Shown piece by piece: positions 1-9,400 of a stretch of DNA of 19,822 nucleotides. The stretch covers positions 1 to 19,822 of the forward strand of contig JAYYZF010000047.1 in the NCBI GenBank assembly GCA_036340215.1, in the 5' to 3' direction. This DNA is from JABJPE01 sp036340215 (GTDB lineage: Bacteria > Pseudomonadota > Gammaproteobacteria > Comchoanobacterales > Comchoanobacteraceae). Made by a program: the position numbers and the translations under genes. Numbering within the stretch: the first letter of the stretch is position 1; every line of letters begins with the position of its first letter. Under the pieces are notes generated by a model, which saw nothing but the letters and a program-made list of their open reading frames with translations, was not told the DNA's origin and made no database searches.

Positions 1-1523
1 TCTTTGAACGGTATGTCACCTGTGAATTTTAGGGAGAACATGACCATCCTTGCTACCCAGAAGAAAATTATGTCAAACCCTGTAACTAATAAACTTGTAG
101 GGAAAAATGTATCAAGCCTGATAGATTTGTTTGGCCAACCCAAAGTTGCAAATGGCCATAATGCAGAGGAAAACCATGTATCTAAATCATCACTATCTTG
201 CTCCAGTTCTATTTCAGGGGCGAGCTTGTAAAAGTCTCTAACTTCAGTCTCAGATTTACCAACATAAACGTTACCGCTTTTATCATACCATGCAGGTATT
301 CTATGTCCCCACCAAAGTTGCCTACTAATACACCAGTCTTCAATATTTTCAAGCCAATTAAAGTATGTATTTTCCCAGTTTTTTGGATGAAACTTCAAGC
401 GCCCAGTTTTTACCACATCTACAGCGGGTTTTGCTAACTTTTCAGTTGCCACGAACCATTGTTGAGTTAAATATGGCTCTATGATTGCTCCAGATCTATC
501 GCCCTTTGGAATAACCATTTTATGTGATTCAGTTTTTTCTAACAAACCTTGAGAATCAAGTTGCTGCAGCACTTTTTTCCTGGCCTCAAACCTTTCTAAG
601 CCTCTAAATTCCGCTGGAACATTTTCGTTTAAACATGCACCTGGGGTGAAAATATTTTTTACTATAAGATTATGCCTTTTACCAATTTCATAGTCATTGA
701 AGTCGTGTGCTGGTGTAACTTTGACAAAACCTGTACCAAACTCAGGGTCTATGTGAGAATCAGCTATTATTTTTATTTTTTCAGAGGTAAGAGGGATATT
801 TACAAATTTATTGATTAGGTGTTTATGTCTATCATCATCTGGTGAAATTGCAATTGCAGTGTCACCAAACATTGTTTCAGGTCTAGTCGTTGCAACTGTA
901 ATGAAATCATCTTCTCCACAGACTTTATACTTTAGGTACCAGAGACTTCCGGTATATTCCTCGCTTACAACCTCTAAATCAGAAACAGCAGTTTGTAGTA
1001 CAGGGTCCCAGTTTACAAGTTTGTTTCCTCTGTATATTGTTCCTTCTCTATGTAGCTTGACAAAAGCACTTATTACCGCCTCGCTCATTGATTCGTCAAG
1101 AGTAAATTTTTCGGAATCCCAGTCAACGGATGCCCCCATGCGCTTTATTTGACTCTTTATATTACTACCAGATTTTTCGATCCATTGCCAAATTTTGGCT
1201 ATAAACTCATCTCTACCAAGATCTTGTTTGCTCAAGCCTTGAGCTGCTAATTGTCTTTCAACAACCATTTGTGTTGCTATCCCAGCATGATCAGTCCCCA
1301 TTTGCCATAAGGTATTACGGCCATTCATTCTCATATATCTTATTATTGTATCCATCAATGTGAGTTGAAAACCATGCCCTAAATGAAGAGACCCAGTAAT
1401 ATTTGGTGGAGGAATCATAATGCAAAATGGATTTCCAGAATCTTTTGGCGCACCTATTTTCTTTTTCTCGTATTCGTGTTGCCATTTTGCTTCAAGTATT
1501 TCAGGTTTGTAACTTTTGTCCAT
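1..1523 (-). CDS. valS: Valine--tRNA ligase ValS, N-terminal part (runs off the window)
   Basis: Charges tRNA-Val with valine in the cytoplasm and hydrolyses mischarged threonine. Reading the minus strand from an ATG at 1523-1521 gives 507 uninterrupted codons still open at base 1. Visible landmarks are the class I HIGH-type motif HLGH (residues 47-50) after PPPNITGS, GTDHAG (76-81), the editing-domain motif TTRPET (212-217), then WWGHRIPAW and DIIFFWVARM near the window edge. The KMSKS loop and anticodon-binding domain would lie beyond the window; family members are usually about 900-950 residues, so a bit over half is present. The ribosome site is weak (GAGTTG-like, just before the ATG). 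It is the first gene of its transcript here, divergent from the amidase. Identity is certain from motifs; only completeness is unknown. Confidence 0.97.
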   Translation of the reverse strand, partial: MDKSYKPEILEAKWQHEYEKKKIGAPKDSGNPFCIMIPPPNITGSLHLGHGFQLTLMDTIIRYMRMNGRNTLWQMGTDHAGIATQMVVERQLAAQGLSKQDLGRDEFIAKIWQWIEKSGSNIKSQIKRMGASVDWDSEKFTLDESMSEAVISAFVKLHREGTIYRGNKLVNWDPVLQTAVSDLEVVSEEYTGSLWYLKYKVCGEDDFITVATTRPETMFGDTAIAISPDDDRHKHLINKFVNIPLTSEKIKIIADSHIDPEFGTGFVKVTPAHDFNDYEIGKRHNLIVKNIFTPGACLNENVPAEFRGLERFEARKKVLQQLDSQGLLEKTESHKMVIPKGDRSGAIIEPYLTQQWFVATEKLAKPAVDVVKTGRLKFHPKNWENTYFNWLENIEDWCISRQLWWGHRIPAWYDKSGNVYVGKSETEVRDFYKLAPEIELEQDSDDLDTWFSSALWPFATLGWPNKSIRLDTFFPTSLLVTGFDIIFFWVARMVMFSLKFTGDIPFK

Positions 1524-1877
1524 ATTCAACTCAAATTAATTACTTTAAGATACAGATATTACAATAAATTTTGCTTTTTTCATAGCGTAATATTTATTTG
1601 AATGAGTTTAAAGATAATTTGCTTGTCTGCATAAAAGCTAAAATTGCTAAAATGCTTTTTAACTAATGCTAGCTCTACTTTTTACTCTGTCTATGCTATG
1701 CTTATTCAGTGATCATTTATTAACACGAATGTTATTTATGTGAGTGCAACAATAACTTTACTTTTTGATAACTTATAGGTTTAGTCAAGGATATTTACAA
1801 TGATAATTTACTTCGTATATTTTTTCACACAAAATTACCATATGGGTATTTCTTGCCAATCATATTGAGGTTTTAGT
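1524..1877. other. Divergent intergenic spacer between valS and amidase
   Basis: This 354-bp AT-rich spacer must hold the promoters of both flanking genes. I see a good candidate for the amidase (1794-1821, listed separately) but no convincing -35/-10 pair for valS. No open reading frame with a ribosome site and no tRNA-like fold was found. A short inverted pair AAAAGC/GCTTTT at about 1634-1659 could form a weak hairpin, too weak to call a terminator. Confidence 0.6.
1794..1821 (+). promoter_or_regulatory. Candidate sigma70 promoter for the amidase gene
   Basis: TTTACA (1794-1799) and TATATT (1816-1821) each match five of six consensus bases and are 16 nt apart. Transcription would start near 1828, giving a leader of about 50 nt before the TTG start at 1878. 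Found by eye in an AT-rich spacer, so chance matches are possible. Confidence 0.45.
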
Positions 1878-2966
1878 TTGAATCGGGTTATTTTCACATT
1901 CATTTTTTTTGTAATTTCTATCTGTAATGCCAAGCCAAAAAACTTCACAGATAAAATAAATATACCTGTATCTTTTCCCTTTTCATACTCTGTAGTAGAG
2001 CAGGATGAAGGGTTTTTAGTGACAATCGCAACGAAAAAAGTTTCAGGTGTTACTAAAGAATCACAATGCATAAATAAAGTTACTATTAAAAATAAGAGCG
2101 AGTTACAATTTGTAATTAAAAAAAGTTGCTTTGTTAATTTTATTCCAGTCGTGGGTGATAAGGATAGGTTTTCGCTGGATATAGTTTTTTATAGCGACAG
2201 TAAGGAATTTCTTGCTGATAAAGAAGATTTCCTGTCTAAGGCTTATGAAAATAGATTAAGGATTAATCTTTCTAATCGTGATTATATTGATGCTCAGGAA
2301 AGGTTTCATGCCGAAACTAAATTAAACCCAGTGAGAAAAGGAGACTTTGTCTTAGTATTAGACCCAGGGCATGGTGGCTTTGATCCCGGGGCTGTTAGCC
2401 AGTGGGGGCTTGAAAAGGATTTTAACCTTTTGTTTGCAAAAAAGGTTCAAGCTAGATTGAATGCAAAGCCAGGTTATAAGGTTTATCTTACTCGCGATAA
2501 GGATGAGTATATCACAATGGGAGGCAGAGTAAGATATACAAGTTATCATGGAGCTGATTTATTTTTAAGTTTTCATCTTGATGCTAGCTCAAATAAGAGT
2601 GTTAGGGGGCATCGGGTTTTTGTACTTTCTGAGAGTGGGTCACAAACTGAAAATTTGTACATCAAGAATAAACTTGATGCTATTAAATTTGATCTACAGC
2701 AGGCACAGACCCTGTTTTATAGCGCTCTAGTAGCTGATTATGTCAATATAAACATCGCTACAATGTTAGATCAAAAGCTTTCCAGGGTATATCAAACAGG
2801 TTTTGGAGTCTTGAAGTCGCCAACTACTCCATCAGTTTTAATAGAGTTTGGCTTTATAACTAACAAGCATGACATGAGTCTTATCAACGACCCTAATGTT
2901 CAAGATGATATTGTTACTGCTGTTATTTCCGCTATTGAAAGCTTTGCAAGCTTGTTTCAAGACTAG
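1878..2966 (+). CDS. Secreted N-acetylmuramoyl-L-alanine amidase (Amidase_3, AmiB/AmiC-like)
   Basis: Zinc amidase that cuts the bond between MurNAc and the stem peptide in periplasmic peptidoglycan; the family acts in daughter-cell separation. The 362-residue protein has a signal peptide (1-18, ending ICNA), a poorly conserved N-terminal region where AMIN domains sit (about 20-150), and a C-terminal Amidase_3 domain (about 157-358). The expected ligands and catalytic acid are visible: H165 in DPGHGG, E179 in GLEKDF, H233 in SFHLDA and E323 in LIEFGFITN. The start is TTG at 1878, preceded by GAGG 7 nt upstream and by an in-frame stop just before, so no ATG alternative exists. No LysM repeats are seen. 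It lies upstream of lptF with a 133-bp gap. Which Ami paralogue it matches cannot be told by eye. Confidence 0.93.
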   Translation: MNRVIFTFIFFVISICNAKPKNFTDKINIPVSFPFSYSVVEQDEGFLVTIATKKVSGVTKESQCINKVTIKNKSELQFVIKKSCFVNFIPVVGDKDRFSLDIVFYSDSKEFLADKEDFLSKAYENRLRINLSNRDYIDAQERFHAETKLNPVRKGDFVLVLDPGHGGFDPGAVSQWGLEKDFNLLFAKKVQARLNAKPGYKVYLTRDKDEYITMGGRVRYTSYHGADLFLSFHLDASSNKSVRGHRVFVLSESGSQTENLYIKNKLDAIKFDLQQAQTLFYSALVADYVNINIATMLDQKLSRVYQTGFGVLKSPTTPSVLIEFGFITNKHDMSLINDPNVQDDIVTAVISAIESFASLFQD

Positions 2967-3005
2967 CTTTGGCTAATATTTATTAAATTGTTACTCATGT
3001 TGTTT

Positions 3006-3034
3006 TTAATAGCTTTCTTTAAATTGGATAAAAT
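3006..3034 (+). promoter_or_regulatory. Weak candidate promoter for lptF
   Basis: TAAAAT (3029-3034, five of six) lies 17 nt after TTAATA (3006-3011, four of six). The leader would contain an uninterrupted run of ten T residues (3051-3060). The gene may also be read from the amidase promoter, as no terminator is evident between them. Confidence 0.3.
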
Positions 3035-3099
3035 GCAGACAGAGCTCCACTTTTTTTTTTATGTATGATAGTCTAATATCTTAATTTTTGAGATTTTAT

Positions 3100-4182
3100 A
3101 TGTTGCTAAAAAGTTATCTTTTAAGACAATATTTTTATATTTTTTCTGTGGTGAGCTCTGCGATGCTTTTTATCTTTGGAGTTTTACAAGTTTCAGAAAT
3201 TTTGCAGGATTTTATGTCAGGATGGGTTCCTGTAGACAGAGTTTTCTATCTGTTACTATCGCATGTTCCCTTTTTAATAATGATATTAATACCTATGAGT
3301 GTGCTTGTATCTGGGATATTGCTGATAAACAAGTTTGAGGAAAAAGGGGAGATGACAGGGATTATATCTCTTGGCTGTAGTTATTCAAGATTACAATTTT
3401 GGTTTGGGCAGCTGATTTTTCTAATTTTTATTTTTATGGTAGCTATTATAGTTTTTATTGAGCCTACAGTGCTAGAGTTTGGGGGTGACTTTTCTAAAAA
3501 TATGAATGAGTCAAACCTAATAAAAAGTTTCCAAGCAGGTAAATTTAGCTCTTCGCCAGATGGAAATGGTGTCTTATATTTTGAGTCAAATGATGAAAGT
3601 AATAACAATTACAAGAATATATTTATAGCTAGGAAAAATACAGATATGCACAAAAACGCACCAAAATGGGAAATTTTAACTGCTAATAACTTAAAAGTTG
3701 ATAAGGGCTCAGATGTTCTTCAAAAATGGCATTTAAAAAATGCAACATATTATAAATTTAAGCCAGGTTACAGGCAGGGTGAAATAGACGAGTTGGAAAA
3801 GCTGGAGATTGGCTTTAGAGAAAAAGTCAATCTTACAGAACAAGGCTTAAATTTTGAGAATATGGGAGTATTTGAACTTTGGTCTCACTTAGACAAGGCT
3901 GGAGCTATGGCTTATTTGCATTTCAAAATTTCAACCGTAATAGGTATTCTTATTATGGGCTTATTAATATTTCCAATAAGTTCACAGACTTTTTTTGATA
4001 CGATATTTTACAAAGTTTTTCTTGCTATTACCTTATACAGTGTTTATGTGGCCCTAGTTATTACTTCAAAGTCATATATAAGTAAGGGTTTGTTATCCCT
4101 AACTAGCGGTATCATGATGCCACAAATTGTTTTTTTGTTAGCGCTTGCTATCTATAAGATATGTTATAAATTTCTGAGATAA
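3100..4182 (+). CDS. lptF: LPS export permease subunit LptF
   Basis: Inner-membrane permease subunit of the LptB2FGC exporter, which extracts LPS from the inner membrane and passes it to the periplasmic Lpt bridge. The 360-residue product has the family layout: two or three N-terminal membrane segments (about 10-35, 50-75, 100-120), a periplasmic beta-jellyroll-type region (about 125-255) and three C-terminal segments. The segment EKGEMTGIISLGC (about 81-93) matches the cytosolic coupling region that contacts LptB. I prefer ATG 3100, because TGAGA lies 6 nt upstream; a TTG at 3088 would add four residues without a good ribosome site. It is followed after 2 nt by lptG. LptF and LptG are paralogues; assignment rests on gene order and on the SELV-like motif being in the second protein. 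Confidence 0.93.
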   Translation: MLLKSYLLRQYFYIFSVVSSAMLFIFGVLQVSEILQDFMSGWVPVDRVFYLLLSHVPFLIMILIPMSVLVSGILLINKFEEKGEMTGIISLGCSYSRLQFWFGQLIFLIFIFMVAIIVFIEPTVLEFGGDFSKNMNESNLIKSFQAGKFSSSPDGNGVLYFESNDESNNNYKNIFIARKNTDMHKNAPKWEILTANNLKVDKGSDVLQKWHLKNATYYKFKPGYRQGEIDELEKLEIGFREKVNLTEQGLNFENMGVFELWSHLDKAGAMAYLHFKISTVIGILIMGLLIFPISSQTFFDTIFYKVFLAITLYSVYVALVITSKSYISKGLLSLTSGIMMPQIVFLLALAIYKICYKFLR

Positions 4183-4184
4183 AT

Positions 4185-5282
4185 ATGAAGACTTTAACAA
4201 GATATATACGGAATGTAATACTAAAAACTTTCTTCTCTATATTATTTGCTTTTGTTGTTATCTCTGTAGCTATGAAGTTTTTAGGGCAAATGAAATATTT
4301 GGGCCATGGCAACTATGCTCTATACCAAGTTTTTCAATATGTAATATTTACTCAGCCTCGAGATATATATATTATCTTTCCATTCACATTGTTACTTTCA
4401 ATATCTATTGTAATGTTGAAGTTAAAGTTAAGAAATGAGTTAGTTGCAGTTGCTGCATGCGGAATTGGGATTTTTGACATAATTTATATCGTATTCACTT
4501 CCACTTTACAAATAATTTTAATCTGTATGCTTTTAGGCGAGGTCATTGCTCCATATGCTACTAATTTTGCAAAAAATTTAAAGATGACAGAGATGTCTGG
4601 TGGCAATCTTGCGGCTATGAAGGGACAATTATGGTTACATGAGGGCGATTCATACAACAATATTACGACAGTTCAAGATGATCATACTATTAAAGATATA
4701 ACTAGATATTTTGTAAACAGTAATGGGATTTTTAGGATAGAGCACTCTGAGTATGGTGTTTACAAAGACGACCACTGGGATCTTCACAATATAAAATGGA
4801 CCGATTTAAATTTAAAAGATACTAATAAGTCTGGGTTCATCAAGAGTAAAGACTGGCGGAGTATACTTGACCCAGTCCTATTGCAAAACTATGATACTAA
4901 GCCTTCGAGACAAACTCTATGGTCATTATTTTATACGTTTTTTAATGCTTCAAGTATTGCTGACAATTATGATTATCTCATTTTTTGGCAGCGTTTGACA
5001 CTTCCGGTTATATGTTTATTAATGTCTTTTTGTGTTGTGGTAATATTCTTTAATTTTGAGGCGAATATTAGTAATAACTTTAAAATGATGCAGGCAGTAA
5101 GTATTGTTCTTGTGTTTTACTTCTTGAAGGAGTCATTAAGCTCAAGCTTATTGAACATAGGAATATATCCGTTAATAATTGCATCATTCCCATTGCTTCT
5201 AGGATTCTTATTATTTTTATTGCTCTTGAAAAGATATCTAAGAGGTAATTTAATAAAGCGTTATAGCAAAAGGAATGAGTAG
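4185..5282 (+). CDS. lptG: LPS export permease subunit LptG
   Basis: Partner of LptF in the LPS exporter, inner membrane. The 365-residue protein shows N-terminal membrane segments, QPRDIYIIFPFT (57-68) and NELVAVAACG (84-93), which correspond to the conserved LptG segments that read PKDIEIFFPM and SELVVMQASG in E. coli. A periplasmic region (about 130-260) and three C-terminal membrane segments follow. It starts 2 nt after the lptF stop, with GAG about 6 nt before the ATG lying inside the end of lptF, so the two are translationally linked as expected for subunits needed in equal amounts. The stop TAG overlaps the ribosome site of the next gene. Confidence 0.93.
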   Translation: MKTLTRYIRNVILKTFFSILFAFVVISVAMKFLGQMKYLGHGNYALYQVFQYVIFTQPRDIYIIFPFTLLLSISIVMLKLKLRNELVAVAACGIGIFDIIYIVFTSTLQIILICMLLGEVIAPYATNFAKNLKMTEMSGGNLAAMKGQLWLHEGDSYNNITTVQDDHTIKDITRYFVNSNGIFRIEHSEYGVYKDDHWDLHNIKWTDLNLKDTNKSGFIKSKDWRSILDPVLLQNYDTKPSRQTLWSLFYTFFNASSIADNYDYLIFWQRLTLPVICLLMSFCVVVIFFNFEANISNNFKMMQAVSIVLVFYFLKESLSSSLLNIGIYPLIIASFPLLLGFLLFLLLLKRYLRGNLIKRYSKRNE

Positions 5283-5290
5283 GTTGTACC

Positions 5291-6481
5291 ATGAGTGAAA
5301 AGTTTTTTGGCGGTATATCATTAGTAACAGGAACTTCCATTGGTGCTGCAGCTCTTGCATTACCAGTTGTGGCATCCTCTTTGGGGGTGTTGGGTACTTT
5401 TTTTTGTTTCTTACTGTGCTGGGCTGTTATGTATTTTGCAGGTTTAATGGTTTTAGAAGTAAGTGTTGCCTGTGGCAGTGAAAAAAGTTTTATTTCTATG
5501 GCGCAGCAGACTCTTGGAGATAGCTATAAGTGGCTTATCACTTTTCTATATTTGATACTTCTATATAGCCTTTTAGGTGCATATTTCAGTGGCGGAGCAG
5601 ATCTTGTTCATAGTTTTTTTAGGTTGTTTAAGTATGATAATTCTATATCATATTTTATTGAGATTTTACCTTTTGTTTTAGTTACATCTTTAGTCATGTG
5701 TGCAGGAAAGAGATCTCTTGATTATCTCAACAGAGCAATGGTCATAGGAATTTTAGTTACTTTTTTCATGTTGTTGATATCTTTACTTAGATTTGTAGAT
5801 TTTGAAAATATTAGGTATAACCTTGATCTTGGCTCTATTGGTACTCTCAAGCTTCTACCAGTTATTATTACCGCCTTTGGTTATCAAGTTGTAATTCCAA
5901 GTTTGCGTAATTATTTGGCTGATGATGTAAAAGTACTACCAAAAGTAATTTTAATTGGTAGTTTAATTCCATTTTTTCTTTATCTTTTTTGGTCTATATT
6001 AATTTATTTATTATTACCATTATCAGGTGATTTTAGTATAACTTCTCTAAAGGCGGGACTTAGCCCAATAGACGATCTACCTTATTATCTAAATCATATT
6101 TATAAGTCTAAAATAATGACTAACTGCCTAAATTTATTTTCTTTTTTCGCTCTATCATCATCAGTTCTTGGTATTGCTGTAAGTCTTTTTGACTTCTTAG
6201 CTGACCGTTTAATGTATGGGTATTTAAAATTTACTAGAATGGCGATTATTTTTCTTACTTTATTCCCACCCTTTATTTTTACCTTATTTTACCCACAAGG
6301 TTTTATTTTTGCTCTAAGTTTTGCTGGCTTTTTTGTGGCTATACTCAATGGTATTATCCCAGTGATGATGTTTTATAAGCATAGGATTAAAAATGATATA
6401 GCTATTAGTTATACCGAATATGGTTCTATGTTACTAGTTACCTTAGTATCACTTGCGATTTTATTAGCTATGCTACTATAA
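5291..6481 (+). CDS. Aromatic amino acid permease-like transporter (Trp/Tyr permease family)
   Basis: Predicted proton-coupled amino acid importer of the hydroxy/aromatic amino acid permease family (TyrP/Mtr/TnaB relatives), inner membrane. The 396-residue protein is almost wholly hydrophobic with about 11 membrane segments. Its N terminus carries the family signature GTSIGAAALALP (14-25), the unwound first-helix motif of this transporter fold. Length agrees with TyrP (about 400). Substrate cannot be assigned from the sequence: tyrosine, tryptophan and related amino acids are all possible. It follows lptG by 8 nt, so it is co-transcribed with lptFG, and AGG sits 7 nt before the ATG. It ends 15 bp from the converging aas gene with no clear terminator between. 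Confidence 0.85.
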   Translation: MSEKFFGGISLVTGTSIGAAALALPVVASSLGVLGTFFCFLLCWAVMYFAGLMVLEVSVACGSEKSFISMAQQTLGDSYKWLITFLYLILLYSLLGAYFSGGADLVHSFFRLFKYDNSISYFIEILPFVLVTSLVMCAGKRSLDYLNRAMVIGILVTFFMLLISLLRFVDFENIRYNLDLGSIGTLKLLPVIITAFGYQVVIPSLRNYLADDVKVLPKVILIGSLIPFFLYLFWSILIYLLLPLSGDFSITSLKAGLSPIDDLPYYLNHIYKSKIMTNCLNLFSFFALSSSVLGIAVSLFDFLADRLMYGYLKFTRMAIIFLTLFPPFIFTLFYPQGFIFALSFAGFFVAILNGIIPVMMFYKHRIKNDIAISYTEYGSMLLVTLVSLAILLAMLL

Positions 6482-6496
6482 AACATATATATAATA

Positions 6497-9400
6497 TCAA
6501 TCTTTCTCAGTTAACATTTGCTTGAGCTTAACATAATTAATTTTGCCAGTAGCTAGGGTTGGAATTTCAGCTAAAAATTCTACTAAAGTTGGGATGTTAA
6601 GTTCTGATATTTTATTTGATTGACAATATTCAATAATTTGTTTCCTGTTGGCACTTGGATTGTTGGAGACACAAATAATTTTTTCTCCTTTTCGCTCACA
6701 TGGTAAACTGATAACAGCTTGTTGGTAAGCAGGCCAAAGAAAATTAAGAATATTTTCCACAGATGTAAGAGAGATCATTTCTCCAGCAATTTTAGCGAAT
6801 CTTTTTGCCCTGTCTACTATTGTTAAAAATCCTGCCTCAGATACATTTACTATATCTCCGGTATCATGCCAACCGTCTTTGGGTGGTTCAAGTTGTCCAG
6901 GTTTACTACTTAGCAAGTAACCAAGCATAATATTACCTCCTCTAACCCATAATCTACCACCGTCTGTTGTGCCTTCATGAGGAGTTAACTTATATTCTAT
7001 ACCAGGCAATATTTTCCCAGCACTACCTTTCTTGTGATGCATCGGTGTGTTTATACTTATCACAGGGCTTGCTTCAGTTGCGCCGTATCCTTCAAGAATT
7101 CTAACTCCAAACTGCTCAAACCAAAATTGTCTTGTTTGTAAATTTAGTTTTTCAGCTCCAGCAAAAACATAACGTACGTTACAGAAATCATACGGATGAG
7201 CAAACTTCTGGTATCCAGTTAAGAATGTACTAGTACCTACAACTACAGTCGCATCAGTGTCATAAATCATTTCAGGAATAATGCGGTAGTGAAGTGGGCT
7301 AGGGTAAGTGAAAACTTTCATGCCATGCAGAATTGGCATTAGGGTGCCACATGAGAGACCAAACGAATGAAATATTGGAAGTGGATTAAATAATATATCT
7401 TTAATATTCAGGTCAATAGAAGAAGATACCTGGTGAATTGCTGTTTGTATATTTCTATGTGAGAGTAAAACACCTTTTGGCATTCCTTCTGAGCCTGATG
7501 TGAATAATAAAACTGCAGGTCTATTAAGTCTAGGGGGGATAGTTTTATAAATGAACTTTGTACTCATAACTGGCCAAATTGCTGCCTTGAATTTATCAAA
7601 CCACGTTAGATTGTTTACCAGATCTTCAAGATAAATTATTTCGATACCTAGCTCGCTTAATGACTTAACCGTTTGTTCTAAAGCGGCAAGTTCAACAAAC
7701 TGGCGTGAGGTTATTATTTTTTTTATTAATGAGGTTTTACAACAAGATGCAAGACTTGGTATTCCAGCTGCATAGTTTAGAAGTGCAGGTACTTTTCCAA
7801 GAGCAAAAAAGCTGAAAAGAGTTGCTATAAGACCAATAGAGTTAGGTAGCATTACTCCTAAGTTCTCTTCTTCTCCGGAGACTGACTTTAATGGGCCCTT
7901 TAAGGCTATACACTTAGTAATAAGCTTATAATAACTCGTTGGTTCTCTCTTCATATCTTCACAGATTATGTGACGATAACCATAAAATTTACATGCGTCT
8001 AAAAGACTAATGAATAGATTTTGGTTGAATTCGCGTCCCTCAAAAATCATCTTTGTCATTGTGTCATGAACAAGCTGTCCAAGAAACTCTCTTCTTTTTT
8101 TACCTTTAAGTTCATCTGGAGCAATTAGGTGTCTTGCTGGTGATATAGTTAGTGTTATTTTTGGAAACCAGCGTATTTTGAATTTTCCGCGCATATATGA
8201 AAAAGGCGTATATTGTGCGCCATCTATAAACACTGGTAATATAACCGCGTTTGCATTTTTAGCAATTACAGCAACTCCATCATATACTTTCATCAGAGAT
8301 CCAGTTGTTGTTATCCTTCCCTCAGGAAAAATAATACATCTATTACCTTCAGATACTTCTTGTATTAATGATTTTGTCTTAATTGAGCTCCTTGGATCAA
8401 TGCTATATGTTTTGACTAAGCTACATGCAAATGATATACCCCACCTCTTTGCAATTTCAGTATGTACAGCATACATATACTTTCCAGGCAAGCATGAGCC
8501 TAATAGGGGTACGTCAAGAAATGATACATGATTCGCGATAACTATCACTCTCTTCCCAGCATTTAAACAATGCTCTATCCCTTTTACTTCAACTCGGAAA
8601 CATATTTTTAATATGGTTCTTATTATAAGTTGTAAAGACTCATAGGAGAGTATTTTAAATAGATAGCAGGCAGTCAAAGCGTTTGCAATAACAAATATTT
8701 TAATTATTTCAATAAGTGAGAGAGAGAATTTACTGAGAATCATAGTTATTATGGCACCTGCCAACATGAATAGGGCGCTAATCATATTGTTACATGCTAT
8801 CATTCTAGCCCTAAGATGTTCTTTTGTTTCGTGTTGGAGTATGGTGTAAAGAGGAACAATAAAAATCCCACCTAGTACTGAAAAAAGAAGTATATCTAGA
8901 CCTAAACGAAGTGTTAGCCAGTAGGATAAAAACTCATGAATGCTCATGTTTTCTGAGATTCCCATTAAGCTTAGTTTTTGAATAGCATTTGCCATATTGA
9001 AAAGAACTATGCTCATACCAAGGAGACAGAACGGGGAAAATCTGCTGTCAATTTGTCTATCTAAAATTCTATTGCAAAGTAAACTACCTATTCCAATGCC
9101 CACGGAGAAACACATCAGCATAAAAGTTATGAATTCATTTGGTGCTCCGATGATACTGTTTATAGCAGGTAACTGAGTTATTATGAATGCACCTATCATC
9201 CAAAACCATGAAATTCCAATAATAACTTGCATCATTTTTGGTTGTTTAGAACATTTTTTAATAATATCAAGTGAGGCAATTATTGGATTCTTTTGTACTG
9301 GTATATTTCTGCTAGTAGCTTTTTTAGGAGCAATTTTCATACTACTTAGCCAACCTAGAAAAGATGTTGTTATCATTATGGCAGCAATAACAATGCTAGC

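Noticed and set aside
198..1152. Plus-strand open frames of 72-113 codons within 198-1152 and 1383-1601
   Set aside because: They lie antisense to valS, whose motifs are unmistakable on the minus strand, and have no ribosome site or recognisable product.
1634..1659. Hairpin AAAAGC/GCTTTT in the valS-amidase spacer as a leader attenuator or T-box
   Set aside because: The stem is six pairs with a 14-nt loop, and no T-box or specifier features are present; T-boxes would also be unusual in this class.
3088..3099. TTG start for lptF, four codons upstream of the ATG
   Set aside because: The ATG at 3100 has TGAGA at correct spacing, while the TTG lacks a ribosome site.
6482..6496. Terminator between the converging permease and aas genes
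   Set aside because: Only a four-pair hairpin (TAGC/GCTA) lies near the end of the permease gene and there is no T-run.
8178..8531. 117-codon plus-strand open frame inside aas
   Set aside because: Antisense to the acyltransferase domain with conserved motifs on the coding strand; no independent signals.
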